Below, in pieces: positions 1-7,918 of a DNA stretch of 41,704 nt (positions are counted from its first letter, which is position 1; the number at the start of each line of letters is the position of its first letter). The position numbers and the translations under genes were made by a program. The stretch covers positions 1 through 41,704 of the forward strand of contig DAIDHM010000006.1 of NCBI GenBank assembly GCA_027459705.1, read 5' to 3'. The DNA is from Ktedonobacteria bacterium. Lineage in GTDB: Bacteria; Chloroflexota; Ktedonobacteria; Ktedonobacterales; JACDGC01. Under the pieces are notes generated by a model that was not told the DNA's origin, made no database searches, and was given only the letters and a program-made list of their open reading frames with translations.

Positions 1-1461
1 ACGATGGATGTCGTTCTGCACCTGCCAGACGGCACCGAGACGATCGTCAATGAAAGCGCGATGCCACTGCATGCGGCCGATGGAACGATTACTGGCGCCA
101 TGCTGGTCCTGCGCGAAGTCACCGAACGGCGTCTCAATGAACAGCGAACCCGGCAACTGATAGATGACCTGCTGGCGATGACGCAGATCGTTCATATTAT
201 GAATGATGCGAATGGGCATGATTCTGTCCAGCAATTTCAGTTGAAGTCCCGTATGGTGGAACTCGTTCGGCATGTGCTCAATTGTAAAGCCGCGGCCTAT
301 GTCGGTTATGATGCACCGAGCGACTTGTTGAATCCAGAGATCATCATCGGATTTACCCCTGAGCAGACGGCCGAGATTTGTGCCTATAGCGAAGGGCATA
401 CCCTTGCTAGTATTCTCGCATATGATCAACAAGGCGCGATACAGACCGAAGACATCATTTTTTTTCATTTGCAACAGATATCGCTCCCTATTCCCGAATA
501 TGTCCAAAATCTCAATGTCGTCGCGGCGCCGCTGCGTATTGGCGAGCAAATCCCGGGCTTTTTAGTCATCTTTGTGCCTGCGACCGAAATCAATGAACAC
601 GCGAAGTGGTACATACTTATGCAAGCTGTGGTTCGTCTGACCTCCTTGATTTTCGATCGAGCGCTGTTGTTAAAGGAGCGCGAAGTGCAGCGCGCCCGCG
701 AATGGGCTCTCACCGAGACAACTCGGCGCCTCGATCAGTTTGTCGGGTTGGCCAGCCATGAGATCCGTACGCCACTTACGACAATTATTGGCAGCTTGCA
801 GATCCTCGAGCGCTACATAGCCCAATTGCAAGCGGCGATCCCCCAATCTCCGTTACATACACGAGTGCAACTGATGTTGCACCATGGCATTGCACAAGCT
901 CAACGACTCAATCGCTTCGTGACCGATCTCTTAGACGCGACCGCCGTACAATTTGACGAACTACAATTGCATACGGCACGTCATGATCTGGGTATATTGC
1001 TCGGTCAAAGTCTCGCAGAGGCACGCATCTTAGCGCCGGAGCAGAAATTCATATTGCATGATGAAACTCTCCTGGCAGATAGTGGACCGACGGTTGTCGA
1101 AATCGATCGGGAACGGATTCTGCAAGTGATCGAGCACTTTATCTCCAACGCGATAAAATATTCCCCACCAGACACACCGATTCAGATATCTTTTCGCCAA
1201 CAGGCCGGCAGTGCCTTAATTGAGGTCACCGATCATGGACCGGGCATTCCATTGGCTGAGCAACCCCGCATCTGGGATCGATTCTATAGAATTGGCACAT
1301 CGGATCAAGAATCAGTGGATGTCGGTTCACAGGTAGGCATCGGCTTAGGCCTCTATCTGAGTCGCGTCCTCATCGAGAGGCAAGGCGGCCAGGTGGGTAT
1401 CCACAGTACCCCTGGCACTGGCTCGACGTTTTGGTTGAGTTTACCTCTCGTCAAAGAGTAA
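1..1461 (+). CDS. PAS-GAF sensor histidine kinase, 5' end missing
   Basis: The reading frame is already open at base 1, so the start lies upstream and only the last ~486 codons are seen. The first ~45 residues are the end of a PAS domain (PAC part, ending LREVTERR). A GAF-like region covers about residues 60-215, followed by a short helix. The HisKA domain has its H-box as SHEIRTP (His near residue 252). The HATPase domain shows an N box (NAIKYSP), G1 (DHGPGIP) and G2 (GIGLGLYLS). No transmembrane segment is visible in this part, so it may be a soluble redox, ligand or light sensor. It should autophosphorylate on the H-box His and pass phosphate to a response regulator, but none is encoded nearby. 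The sensor family is certain; the signal is unknown. Confidence 0.93.
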   Translation, partial: TMDVVLHLPDGTETIVNESAMPLHAADGTITGAMLVLREVTERRLNEQRTRQLIDDLLAMTQIVHIMNDANGHDSVQQFQLKSRMVELVRHVLNCKAAAYVGYDAPSDLLNPEIIIGFTPEQTAEICAYSEGHTLASILAYDQQGAIQTEDIIFFHLQQISLPIPEYVQNLNVVAAPLRIGEQIPGFLVIFVPATEINEHAKWYILMQAVVRLTSLIFDRALLLKEREVQRAREWALTETTRRLDQFVGLASHEIRTPLTTIIGSLQILERYIAQLQAAIPQSPLHTRVQLMLHHGIAQAQRLNRFVTDLLDATAVQFDELQLHTARHDLGILLGQSLAEARILAPEQKFILHDETLLADSGPTVVEIDRERILQVIEHFISNAIKYSPPDTPIQISFRQQAGSALIEVTDHGPGIPLAEQPRIWDRFYRIGTSDQESVDVGSQVGIGLGLYLSRVLIERQGGQVGIHSTPGTGSTFWLSLPLVKE

Positions 1462-1487
1462 CGCTCGCTTCACAAATCGCAACGTGA

Positions 1488-1516
1488 TTATCAGTCTTGC
1501 TCGTTCGTCATACAAT
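1488..1516 (+). promoter_or_regulatory. Putative sigma70 promoter for the 566-residue membrane protein
   Basis: TTATCA at 1488-1493 and TACAAT at 1511-1516 are separated by 17 bases. They lie in the short gap after the kinase stop and about 90 bases before the GTG start at 1605. Placement and spacing fit, but the -35 box is only a partial match. Confidence 0.4.
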
Positions 1517-1604
1517 GGGAGTGGTCCCTACCCTGCTTACAATTTGATCCTCGCGACACGGTCGCGCGGACCCTGGTTATGCGATATTTCGGAGGGTTTT
1601 CACC

Positions 1605-3305
1605 GTGTCCAATACTACCATGCGGACTGAGGCCGCAGTCCACGCCTATACGGATCTCTATGATGAGAAGCAGCGAACGTTTCTCATCCGCTACCCAACA
1701 TGGCTCTTAACCACCCTGATTATGACGGGTGTGGCCGCCTTTGCTCTGGCGGCTTTTTTGGGGGATGTCAACCATGAACGTGGTCTTCTTCCACCCAGTG
1801 CTCCATTGTTCCTCTGGATCTGTGCTTTGATCATCACGTTGCAATGGTCGATCTTTCGCAATAGGGTCCTCCTGGTTGAACGCTGGGCATCGATCATTAC
1901 GACACTGATAGGTATGGTCCTGGTCGCTATTTATTATTTCGCGGGCCAGCCTAATCTTGGTCAGAATGTCAATAGTATCGTGCAGGGTATTCGCTTCCTT
2001 ACCCAAGATCTCCCAACCCTCGCCATCATCAATTTCGGACTGTTGATCATCTTCTTGGTAGATTCGATTCGGCGTTGGGTATTGTGTGCGCAGGGGAAAT
2101 CTTTCATCCCCCACGTGAACATCGGTTTGGGGATATCCAACACACAAGAGGCGCCAAAGCAGGATTCCCTGCCACCGCTGAACGAGCTGGTCTCCGGCGA
2201 TATGATTGCGGGTGGTATCTTCATCTTCTTTATGGCCCTCTTTTTTACCCCGGCATCCGTCAATTTCTTCCTCAACGGGGTCGTACCGCACGTTACCGCT
2301 GATTGTTCGATCGTTCCGGGGGGATGGGGCCCCTGTGTGCGATTGGGGGGAGCGATATCAAAGCAAGCGGTGGCTTTCACTTCCACCTCCTTGATCAACG
2401 ATCCTCGCCTGCTCTCGTTCTTTGATCTGCTGACGACGCTCGTCTTGCTCATCCCAGGCTTGCTGATCCTGGCGCCCTCAGCGCTGAGTAGCGTCATCGG
2501 TACGAGCCCCGAATTGGGTACCAATACAACACCCGCTCCACGCCAGACGGACTCTGCCAGCACTGGTGAGATCTCGACCAAAGTCAGCGAAGAAGTCATC
2601 GATACGCTCGGCGCTGGCTTGACCCGCCGCCTGCAGTTTTCGTTTGCGATTGCTTTGCGCGATCTGGCTTTGCGGTTCCGTCATGTTGTCTGGCCGCTCT
2701 TGATTATCGCCGGCGTCTTCGGCGCCTCTGCCTACGCTCGCGAGCAAACGCATTACCTCCATCTGGTCCGCGCGGCTGACCAGTGCCATAACCTCGTCAC
2801 ATTTTACACGTGCGTAGGCAATGGCACAAATCTGGGTTTGGTGACGCAACTCTTCGCGCTGATCGGCGCGGCAATCGCCATCGCGGGTATCGTCTTCTCG
2901 GCGGCAGCACTCGCATTCTCCTGGCGTGTGTCCACAAATACCGGGATGTTCTTACTCCTGCTTGGCTTCATCCTGGCGTTGATCATGTGGATCATCTCGC
3001 TGGTGATGTCGCTCATCAATCTCTTCTACTACATTGTCGAGTTGAATGTCACTTCCTCGACGGCGCTGCACATTACGGCATTTCCACAACCGAGTATCAT
3101 CACCGCGCTCTCGCTACTTTTCTTCCTGCGTTATGCCATTCCATGGCTGGTCCGCCGCATTCGCAATAACGGTAAGCCGGTCGGCCCCATGGTGGATTTT
3201 GGGACGATTACTAACGGTCGGCGATTAGGCGCACCGGTAATCAGTCCTACACCGGTGGCACCAACGCTCAAAGATCCACAACTGCCAGATTCTGAAGGCG
3301 TATAA
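1605..3305 (+). CDS. Polytopic membrane protein of unknown function
   Basis: 566 residues starting at GTG, with GGAGG at 1591-1595 nine bases upstream. I count ten or eleven strongly hydrophobic segments spread over the whole length. A soluble hydrophilic stretch (about residues 310-345, rich in T, S and P) sits near the middle, and the last ~45 residues form a polar, proline-rich tail. Two cysteine pairs occur in loops near residues 230-245 and 395-405, possibly on the outer face. I recognise no transporter, kinase or enzyme motif. The gene follows a sensor kinase on the same strand but has its own promoter candidate, so a joint function is not implied. It is a genuine gene of unknown role. 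Confidence 0.85.
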   Translation: MSNTTMRTEAAVHAYTDLYDEKQRTFLIRYPTWLLTTLIMTGVAAFALAAFLGDVNHERGLLPPSAPLFLWICALIITLQWSIFRNRVLLVERWASIITTLIGMVLVAIYYFAGQPNLGQNVNSIVQGIRFLTQDLPTLAIINFGLLIIFLVDSIRRWVLCAQGKSFIPHVNIGLGISNTQEAPKQDSLPPLNELVSGDMIAGGIFIFFMALFFTPASVNFFLNGVVPHVTADCSIVPGGWGPCVRLGGAISKQAVAFTSTSLINDPRLLSFFDLLTTLVLLIPGLLILAPSALSSVIGTSPELGTNTTPAPRQTDSASTGEISTKVSEEVIDTLGAGLTRRLQFSFAIALRDLALRFRHVVWPLLIIAGVFGASAYAREQTHYLHLVRAADQCHNLVTFYTCVGNGTNLGLVTQLFALIGAAIAIAGIVFSAAALAFSWRVSTNTGMFLLLLGFILALIMWIISLVMSLINLFYYIVELNVTSSTALHITAFPQPSIITALSLLFFLRYAIPWLVRRIRNNGKPVGPMVDFGTITNGRRLGAPVISPTPVAPTLKDPQLPDSEGV

Positions 3306-3326
3306 TACGCCCACGGCGCATTCGTC

Positions 3327-3367
3327 ACATCCCAGATATTGCTGCTATGGTGCGGTATCTGGGATGT
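3327..3367. terminator. Perfect 12-bp hairpin between convergent genes
   Basis: ACATCCCAGATA at 3327-3338 is exactly complementary to 3356-3367, with a 17-base loop. It sits 22 bases after the stop of the membrane protein gene and 44 bases beyond the 3' end of the opposing Nudix gene. Neither side has a clear T-run, so it could be a weak bidirectional terminator or an RNA 3'-end protector. Confidence 0.55.
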
Positions 3368-3410
3368 TGCTCACCTAGCGGCTCATGCAGTAGCATACCA
3401 AAACACCGCT

Positions 3411-3854
3411 TCAACTCGTATATTCCGGAAGACGCACCTCATCGAGACAAGCGCCCATCTCTGCAATGAGATCCGGTGGCTTGGCGAGATAGTCGCACCA
3501 ATGAAATCTGAAGCGATGTGGACCCGTAAGATCAGAGGATGCCATCTCTACATGCTCCCAGGTAGTGGGAGGATGAGTTGTACAGGTGAGGTGGAAGAAA
3601 TGGCGCAGATGGCATTCGCTCTTCCCATAGGGGCGGCCATCGAACCAGCGCATGCCTAGTCGCCGAACCAGGCAGAGATCGCGCAAACCCGTTTCTTCGC
3701 GCGCCTCGCGGAAAGCCGCCGTCACCAGTGCTTCGCCCGTTTCTACGGTCCCGCCAGGCACCTGAAGCCCGGCTGCGGGATGCTCTGGGTGGGTGAAGAC
3801 CAGCAGTCGATCACCATGGGTGATGTAGATCAGGACTTTCAAGATGATGCGCAT
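3411..3854 (-). CDS. Nudix hydrolase
   Basis: 147 residues with an intact Nudix box at residues 35-57: Gly35, five residues, Glu41, seven residues, then REAREETGL. This gives the metal-binding REUxEExGU signature that hydrolyses nucleoside diphosphates linked to another moiety. The start ATG has AGAGGA just upstream. The protein is short and single-domain and has no extra motif that fixes the substrate (ADP-ribose, oxidised dNTP, NADH or other). It is transcribed toward the membrane protein gene and ends at the shared hairpin. Its neighbours do not point to a pathway; a house-cleaning role is the simplest guess. Confidence 0.92.
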   Translation of the reverse strand: MRIILKVLIYITHGDRLLVFTHPEHPAAGLQVPGGTVETGEALVTAAFREAREETGLRDLCLVRRLGMRWFDGRPYGKSECHLRHFFHLTCTTHPPTTWEHVEMASSDLTGPHRFRFHWCDYLAKPPDLIAEMGACLDEVRLPEYTS

Positions 3855-4000
3855 GGCATTCCTCTGATATGTAGTTCATCGACTACCTTGCGATGAGCGC
3901 GCCGAATGTGGTACGCTTTGGTTTAGTTCCGCGGCTACCGTGGATATCTGATTCGTAGCATTTGACCACACGCAACTCGCGTGAGAAAGGGGGGACGCAG

Positions 4001-4108
4001 ATGACCACCACTGGAATCAGGCGATTTGATGTGCGCAATCCTTTCGCGCGATCGTCGCGGCGTGCTCCCCACCAACTGAGCGTGGGATCTCATCACACCC
4101 GCCACTGA
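4001..4108 (+). CDS. Possible small basic protein (35 residues)
   Basis: An ATG at 4001 is preceded, about seven bases upstream, by the purine run GAAAGGGGGG. The frame runs 35 codons to TGA at 4106-4108. The product begins MTTTGIRRFDVRNPF and is rich in Arg and His with no hydrophobic segment. It lies just upstream of the RIO kinase promoter. No homologue is known to me. The ribosome-binding site is the only positive evidence, so this may be a chance ORF. Confidence 0.25.
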   Translation: MTTTGIRRFDVRNPFARSSRRAPHQLSVGSHHTRH

Positions 4109-4134
4109 GACGATCCGTCCTAAATCTTGCCACA

Positions 4135-4164
4135 TTGACACGCCTCACAGCCATTCCGTATCTG
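4135..4164 (+). promoter_or_regulatory. Putative sigma70 promoter for the RIO kinase
   Basis: A consensus TTGACA at 4135-4140 is followed after 18 bases by TATCTG at 4159-4164. The predicted start of transcription is near 4171, giving a leader of about 77 bases before the GTG at 4248. Confidence 0.5.
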
Positions 4165-4247
4165 CTCCATTCCGATGAGCAGGTGATCGGCCCTGGTCAG
4201 CGCTTGGGTTTCCGCGCGGGCCAGCACGCTTATGAGGAGAATTCCAC

Positions 4248-5243
4248 GTGTCGTTTATCCATCATCAAGATGCAAGCGATGTTCAAGATGATGATTTCGA
4301 TGATTCGCGCGAGGAGCGTCGAACGCGAGTTCAACACCGTCGCATGCCAACTCCCAAGCAGCGTAAGTCCAGCTATGAGAGCAATGCGGAAGTGCAAAGA
4401 TGGCTGGCGGAACACACGCTTTCTGAACTCAATAAACCGCCTTTTGCCGCCAAATATCTCGCGACACGTCGCGATGCACCCTGGCTACGTTCCTCACTTG
4501 AACAGTTTTACGTGGGGGACCTCATCACTGATATTGTGAGTGAGATGAAGAGCGGCAAAGAAGCGTCAGTCTATCGGTGTGAGGCCCACCCATCTACGGG
4601 TGCCACGTGGCTAGCGGCAAAAATCTATCGACCGAGAATTTTTCGCAAGCTTCGTAACGATGCCGTTTACCGTCTCCACCGTGACCAGCGCGGCGAGGGT
4701 GGTCGGATCCTCAGTGCCAAGCAACGCCAGCACGTCGCAGATTCAGCGTTCGCCCGTCAGGCCCAGGTTCCTGACTGGATCGCCTTCGAATTCGAGACAC
4801 TTAGCCGGTGTTATGCGGCTGGCGTCCATGTGCCGCGTCCCTGGGCGCAGCACGCGCATGCCATCCTCATGGATTTCCTTGGCGACGAGCAGTCCAGCGC
4901 GCCACGCCTCAACCAGGTAACTTTATCACCGGTGGCGGCGCAACATTGCCTCACGACGCTGCTGGGTGATATCGCGCGTATGCTCGCAGTCGGTCGCGTC
5001 CATGGGGATCTATCGGCGTACAATATTCTGTATTGGCAAGAAACGCCCTGGATCATTGATTTTGGTCAGTCCGTGGACACGCATTACCAGGATCTGGCGA
5101 GCCTGCCAGAGGACGCAATCTTCGCCCTGCTGCAGCGCGATATCGCACGGGTCAGCGCGGCGTTCGCGTCCTATCAACTCGCGATCGATCCCGTTGCTGT
5201 GGCAGTTGCGCTTTGGGATGAACATATCCACAACGGGCAATAG
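4248..5243 (+). CDS. RIO-type serine/threonine protein kinase (RIO1-like)
   Basis: 331 residues from GTG, with GAGGAG at 4234-4239 as ribosome-binding site. A charged, probably disordered N-terminal tail (residues 1-45) precedes a RIO kinase domain. The nucleotide-binding loop reads MKSGKEASVYR (100-110), the ATP-contacting Lys is Lys125 in AAKIYR, the catalytic loop is HGDLSAYNIL (Asp254, Asn259), and the metal-binding loop is IDFGQS (Asp271). All residues needed for ATPase or kinase activity are present. In archaea and eukaryotes RIO proteins mature the small ribosomal subunit; bacterial members are less understood. The neighbours give no substrate. Function in ribosome assembly here would be inference only. 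Confidence 0.93.
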   Translation: MSFIHHQDASDVQDDDFDDSREERRTRVQHRRMPTPKQRKSSYESNAEVQRWLAEHTLSELNKPPFAAKYLATRRDAPWLRSSLEQFYVGDLITDIVSEMKSGKEASVYRCEAHPSTGATWLAAKIYRPRIFRKLRNDAVYRLHRDQRGEGGRILSAKQRQHVADSAFARQAQVPDWIAFEFETLSRCYAAGVHVPRPWAQHAHAILMDFLGDEQSSAPRLNQVTLSPVAAQHCLTTLLGDIARMLAVGRVHGDLSAYNILYWQETPWIIDFGQSVDTHYQDLASLPEDAIFALLQRDIARVSAAFASYQLAIDPVAVAVALWDEHIHNGQ

Positions 5244-5262
5244 CGAGCAAGATACTCTCTCC

Positions 5263-5312
5263 GATCAGGAATGGGCTCAATCTAGGGGAGACGATGTAGC
5301 TCATTCCTGATC
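5263..5312. terminator. 15-bp hairpin after the RIO kinase gene
   Basis: GATCAGGAATGGGCT at 5263-5277 pairs with 5298-5312 with one mismatch and a 20-base loop. It begins 20 bases after the RIO kinase stop and ends directly against the -35 box of the next promoter. There is no U-rich tail; termination or transcript stabilisation are both possible. Confidence 0.55.
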
Positions 5313-5342
5313 TTGTCATAGGTCATTCTATGATGTTATAAT
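5313..5342 (+). promoter_or_regulatory. Sigma70-like promoter of the GntR gene, with possible operator
   Basis: TTGTCA at 5313-5318 and a consensus TATAAT at 5337-5342 are 18 bases apart. Within the spacer and -35 box, CATAG (5317-5321) and CTATG (5328-5332) form an inverted repeat. A dyad in this position upstream of a GntR-family regulator is where an autoregulatory operator would be expected, but the sequence is not a known HutC-type site. Confidence 0.6.
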
Positions 5343-5359
5343 ACTTAACGAGGAGTGCA

Positions 5360-5407
5360 GTGCCACCTGGAGACCCGCCAATCAACTTCAACAGTAACAC
5401 TGGGTGA
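5360..5407 (+). CDS. Putative 15-residue leader peptide coupled to the GntR gene
   Basis: GTG at 5360 has GAGGAG at 5350-5355 just upstream. The frame encodes PPGDPPINFNSNTG after the initiator and stops with TGA at 5405-5407. That stop overlaps the GTG start of the regulator (5404) in the arrangement GTGA. The regulator itself has no convincing ribosome-binding site, which translational coupling to this leader would explain. The predicted transcription start near 5349 leaves a very short leader. The peptide has no codon bias suggestive of classic attenuation. Confidence 0.4.
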   Translation: MPPGDPPINFNSNTG

Positions 5408-6279
5408 GCACCATGATAACCGATATGCAGAAATCGCAAACGTACACCCATCCCCTTGAGGATGGCCCTACACCACTCTACGCGCAGATCAAACATCGAC
5501 TCCATATCGAGATCACCCAGGGTTTATATAAACCGGGTGATCGATTACCGTCCGAAGCCGAATTGATGCAGATCTATGGTGTCAGTCGGATCACTGTTCG
5601 CCAGGCCCTTGCCGCCCTGGAGGTCGATGGGCTGGTAATTCGTCAACATGGCAAAGGGAGCTTTGTTACCGAGCCAAAGATTCCGCATGCACTGGAACGC
5701 CTGAGTGATTTTATTGAAGACATGGAGCGCGCCGGGCAGGTTCCCTCTTCAAAGGTCATCGACCTGCGCCATAACCTGCTCGACTCAGCGATAGCACATA
5801 CCCTGGGTTTGCGTGCTGACGAACCATTGACACAAATCGAGCAACTGCGTATGGCTAATGGAAAACAGGTCGCGATCGATAAAAGCTGGATTCCGAGCCA
5901 CTATGGCATCACTATCAGTGATCTCGATCTCGAACATGAAACGATCTTTCGCTTGCTCAGCACTCGCTATCAACTGCACGCGGAGTCTGGTCGATATACA
6001 CTGACAGCGGCCAATGCAACGAATGATCAGGCACAATGGCTGGATGTTGCCCCAGGATCAGCGTTGCTCCGTGTTGAGCGGCTGCTTTTTGTGGAAGGCG
6101 ATCAACCATTTTACTTGCAGCATCGCTTCTACCGTCCGGACCGTATCCAATATCAGATCGTTCTTCAGCGTTCGCCCCGCAACGCCTTAAGCACGACGAT
6201 CTTACGCGAGATGCACCCTGTTGTACCTGAATCTGGATTGCTGGTTGCCCCATCGGTTGTGAAACCAGCCGGGGAGTGA
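5404..6279 (+). CDS. GntR/HutC-family transcriptional regulator
   Basis: 291 residues. Residues 24-90 form the GntR winged helix-turn-helix (PLYAQIKHRL, GDRLPSEAELM, VSRITVRQAL, QHGKGSFV). Residues about 110-262 match the UTRA ligand-binding domain of the HutC subfamily, which usually senses a small metabolite such as a sugar phosphate or urocanate. The GTG start at 5404 is chosen because it overlaps the stop of a leader ORF; ATG at 5413 is the alternative. The next gene downstream on the same strand is a TauE/SafE-type transporter 198 bases away, a possible target. The ligand cannot be read from the sequence. Confidence 0.93.
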   Translation: MSTMITDMQKSQTYTHPLEDGPTPLYAQIKHRLHIEITQGLYKPGDRLPSEAELMQIYGVSRITVRQALAALEVDGLVIRQHGKGSFVTEPKIPHALERLSDFIEDMERAGQVPSSKVIDLRHNLLDSAIAHTLGLRADEPLTQIEQLRMANGKQVAIDKSWIPSHYGITISDLDLEHETIFRLLSTRYQLHAESGRYTLTAANATNDQAQWLDVAPGSALLRVERLLFVEGDQPFYLQHRFYRPDRIQYQIVLQRSPRNALSTTILREMHPVVPESGLLVAPSVVKPAGE

Positions 6280-6477
6280 CTTCGCGGCTTGCCAAACAAC
6301 AATAAACAATTCCCTTGAAGCAAGTTCCCATATGGTGATCTTGCGTGCACTACAGTATTTTTCGCTAAACCTGGAGCGACTGAGATAACCTTTCACCTCC
6401 GGGTACCGCTCACTCCACCCGCTACCTGGTTGTAGCCTGGGCGGTTATCGCAACCATCTGTAAGGAGCGTGGTACAT

Positions 6478-7737
6478 ATGTCTACGTCTGTGAGTCAGCC
6501 GGCTACACAACCACCGGTGACAGAGCGCGATGCGCTCGTACAGCAAGCAGAGATCGTCATCAGTAATGTGCTACGCGGTGGCGTCCTTCTGAGCGCCGCG
6601 GTTATAGTCATCGGGTTGCTCATGCTGGTCGTGCGTGGCACGACGAGCACTACCTTTCCCCATTCACTGGGAAGTGTCTGGCAAAGTATTGCCCAGGGAA
6701 ATCCATTCGGCGTCATCGTGCTGGGGCTCTTGCTCCTGCTCTTTACGCCAGTCTTACGCGTCGCAGTCTCGATTATCGCCTTTGCCCTGGAACATGATCG
6801 GCTCTATGTCGGCATCACCTCGTTGGTGCTGGTCATCTTGCTCGTGAGCATCATCCTCCTGGGCGCGCAGGCAGGCACCAGCGCCACGGTGGCCTCTACC
6901 AATGCGAATTTTGGCTTTTTTAGCCTCGTCTTCGTTGCTTCGGTCATCGCAGGCTTGATTGGCGCCCTGGTCGGCCTCGGAGGCGGTATTTTTGTCGTAC
7001 CCCTTTTGACGATCGCCTTCCGATTGCCGATTGAGACCGCCATTGGGGCTTCGATCGTTTCGGTCATCGCGACCTCCAGCGGAGCCGCGGCGGCATATGT
7101 CCGCGACCACATCACCAATCTGCGTGTCGGCATGTTCCTGGAAATTGCGACGACGATCGGAGCCGTATCAGGCGCATTCCTGGCCGCAGTCCTCAATCCC
7201 AAAGCGCTATTCATTATTTTTGGCCTGGTTCTGATCATCAGCGCCGCGCCGCTCATCACCAAGCTGGGTGAGGAATTGCCAAAGGGGGTCAAAAATGATC
7301 GCTGGTCGAAGCTGCTCTCGCTCTCTGGCACCTACCATGATGCCGCGATGGGCGAAATGGTGCCCTACAATGTGACGCACGTGCCAGCGGGATTCGGCAT
7401 GATGTATATTGCCGGGCTCGTCTCCGGTCTGCTGGGTATTGGGAGCGGCACCTTTAAAGTTCTGGCGATGGATACGGCGATGCGGCTCCCCATGAAAGTC
7501 TCATCCACCACCAGCAACTTCATGATCGGTGTGACGGCGGCAGCCAGCGCGGGGATTTATTTTCAGCGCGGCGATATTCATCCACTCGTTGCAGCGCCTG
7601 TTGCGCTGGGTGTCTTGATTGGCGCGCTGGTGGGTGCGAAGACATTGGCCAAACTCTCTAATGCAACCGTGCGCAAAATCTTCATACCCATTTTGATAGC
7701 GATATCGATTGAGATGCTGGTACGGGGCATTTTCTAG
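6478..7737 (+). CDS. DUF1634-TauE/SafE fusion membrane transporter
   Basis: 419 residues. ATG at 6478 is preferred over an in-frame GTG at 6469 because AAGGAG at 6462-6467 is spaced ten bases from the ATG but only one from the GTG. Residues about 25-125 resemble DUF1634 (three hydrophobic segments, with RGGVLLSAAVIVIG and RVAVSIIAFALEHDRLYV). Residues about 140-419 are a TauE/SafE permease with the glycine-rich ALVGLGGGIFVVPLL repeat and its second-half counterpart GLLGIGSGTFKVLAM. The family exports sulfite, sulfoacetate or related organic anions. DUF1634 and TauE are commonly separate neighbouring genes; here they are one polypeptide. The upstream GntR gene may regulate it. Confidence 0.9.
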   Translation: MSTSVSQPATQPPVTERDALVQQAEIVISNVLRGGVLLSAAVIVIGLLMLVVRGTTSTTFPHSLGSVWQSIAQGNPFGVIVLGLLLLLFTPVLRVAVSIIAFALEHDRLYVGITSLVLVILLVSIILLGAQAGTSATVASTNANFGFFSLVFVASVIAGLIGALVGLGGGIFVVPLLTIAFRLPIETAIGASIVSVIATSSGAAAAYVRDHITNLRVGMFLEIATTIGAVSGAFLAAVLNPKALFIIFGLVLIISAAPLITKLGEELPKGVKNDRWSKLLSLSGTYHDAAMGEMVPYNVTHVPAGFGMMYIAGLVSGLLGIGSGTFKVLAMDTAMRLPMKVSSTTSNFMIGVTAAASAGIYFQRGDIHPLVAAPVALGVLIGALVGAKTLAKLSNATVRKIFIPILIAISIEMLVRGIF

Positions 7738-7771
7738 CTGGCTGTTTCCGCGCCATTCCGAACCGGACAAC

Positions 7772-7807
7772 CAGGACGATGGAACCAGCAATGCTTCCTT
7801 CGTCCTG
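7772..7807. terminator. Imperfect 13-bp hairpin between convergent genes
   Basis: Bases 7772-7784 pair with 7795-7807 across a 10-base loop with a single mismatch (left arm CAGGACGATGGAA). It lies 34 bases after the transporter stop and 112 bases beyond the end of the opposing glycosyltransferase gene. No T-run follows on either strand. A bidirectional terminator is likely from position. The rest of the 7738-7918 gap shows nothing else. Confidence 0.45.
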
Positions 7808-7918
7808 CGTCGTACTATGCTGAATGGTCTGCAGGCGAAGGCAGCATGAAACGGCTTCCTGAGACGCGTCCATGATCGCATCGATAGCATGGGTTGGAGT
7901 CTGGTGGTGCGGAACGCG

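Larger units (their letters stand above)
3855..4247. other. Divergent intergenic region, Nudix / RIO kinase
   Basis: This 393-base gap separates two divergent genes. It holds a promoter candidate for the RIO kinase (4135-4164) and one short ORF with a good ribosome-binding site (4001-4108), each listed separately. I see no strong inverted repeat and no RNA gene. Confidence 0.6.
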
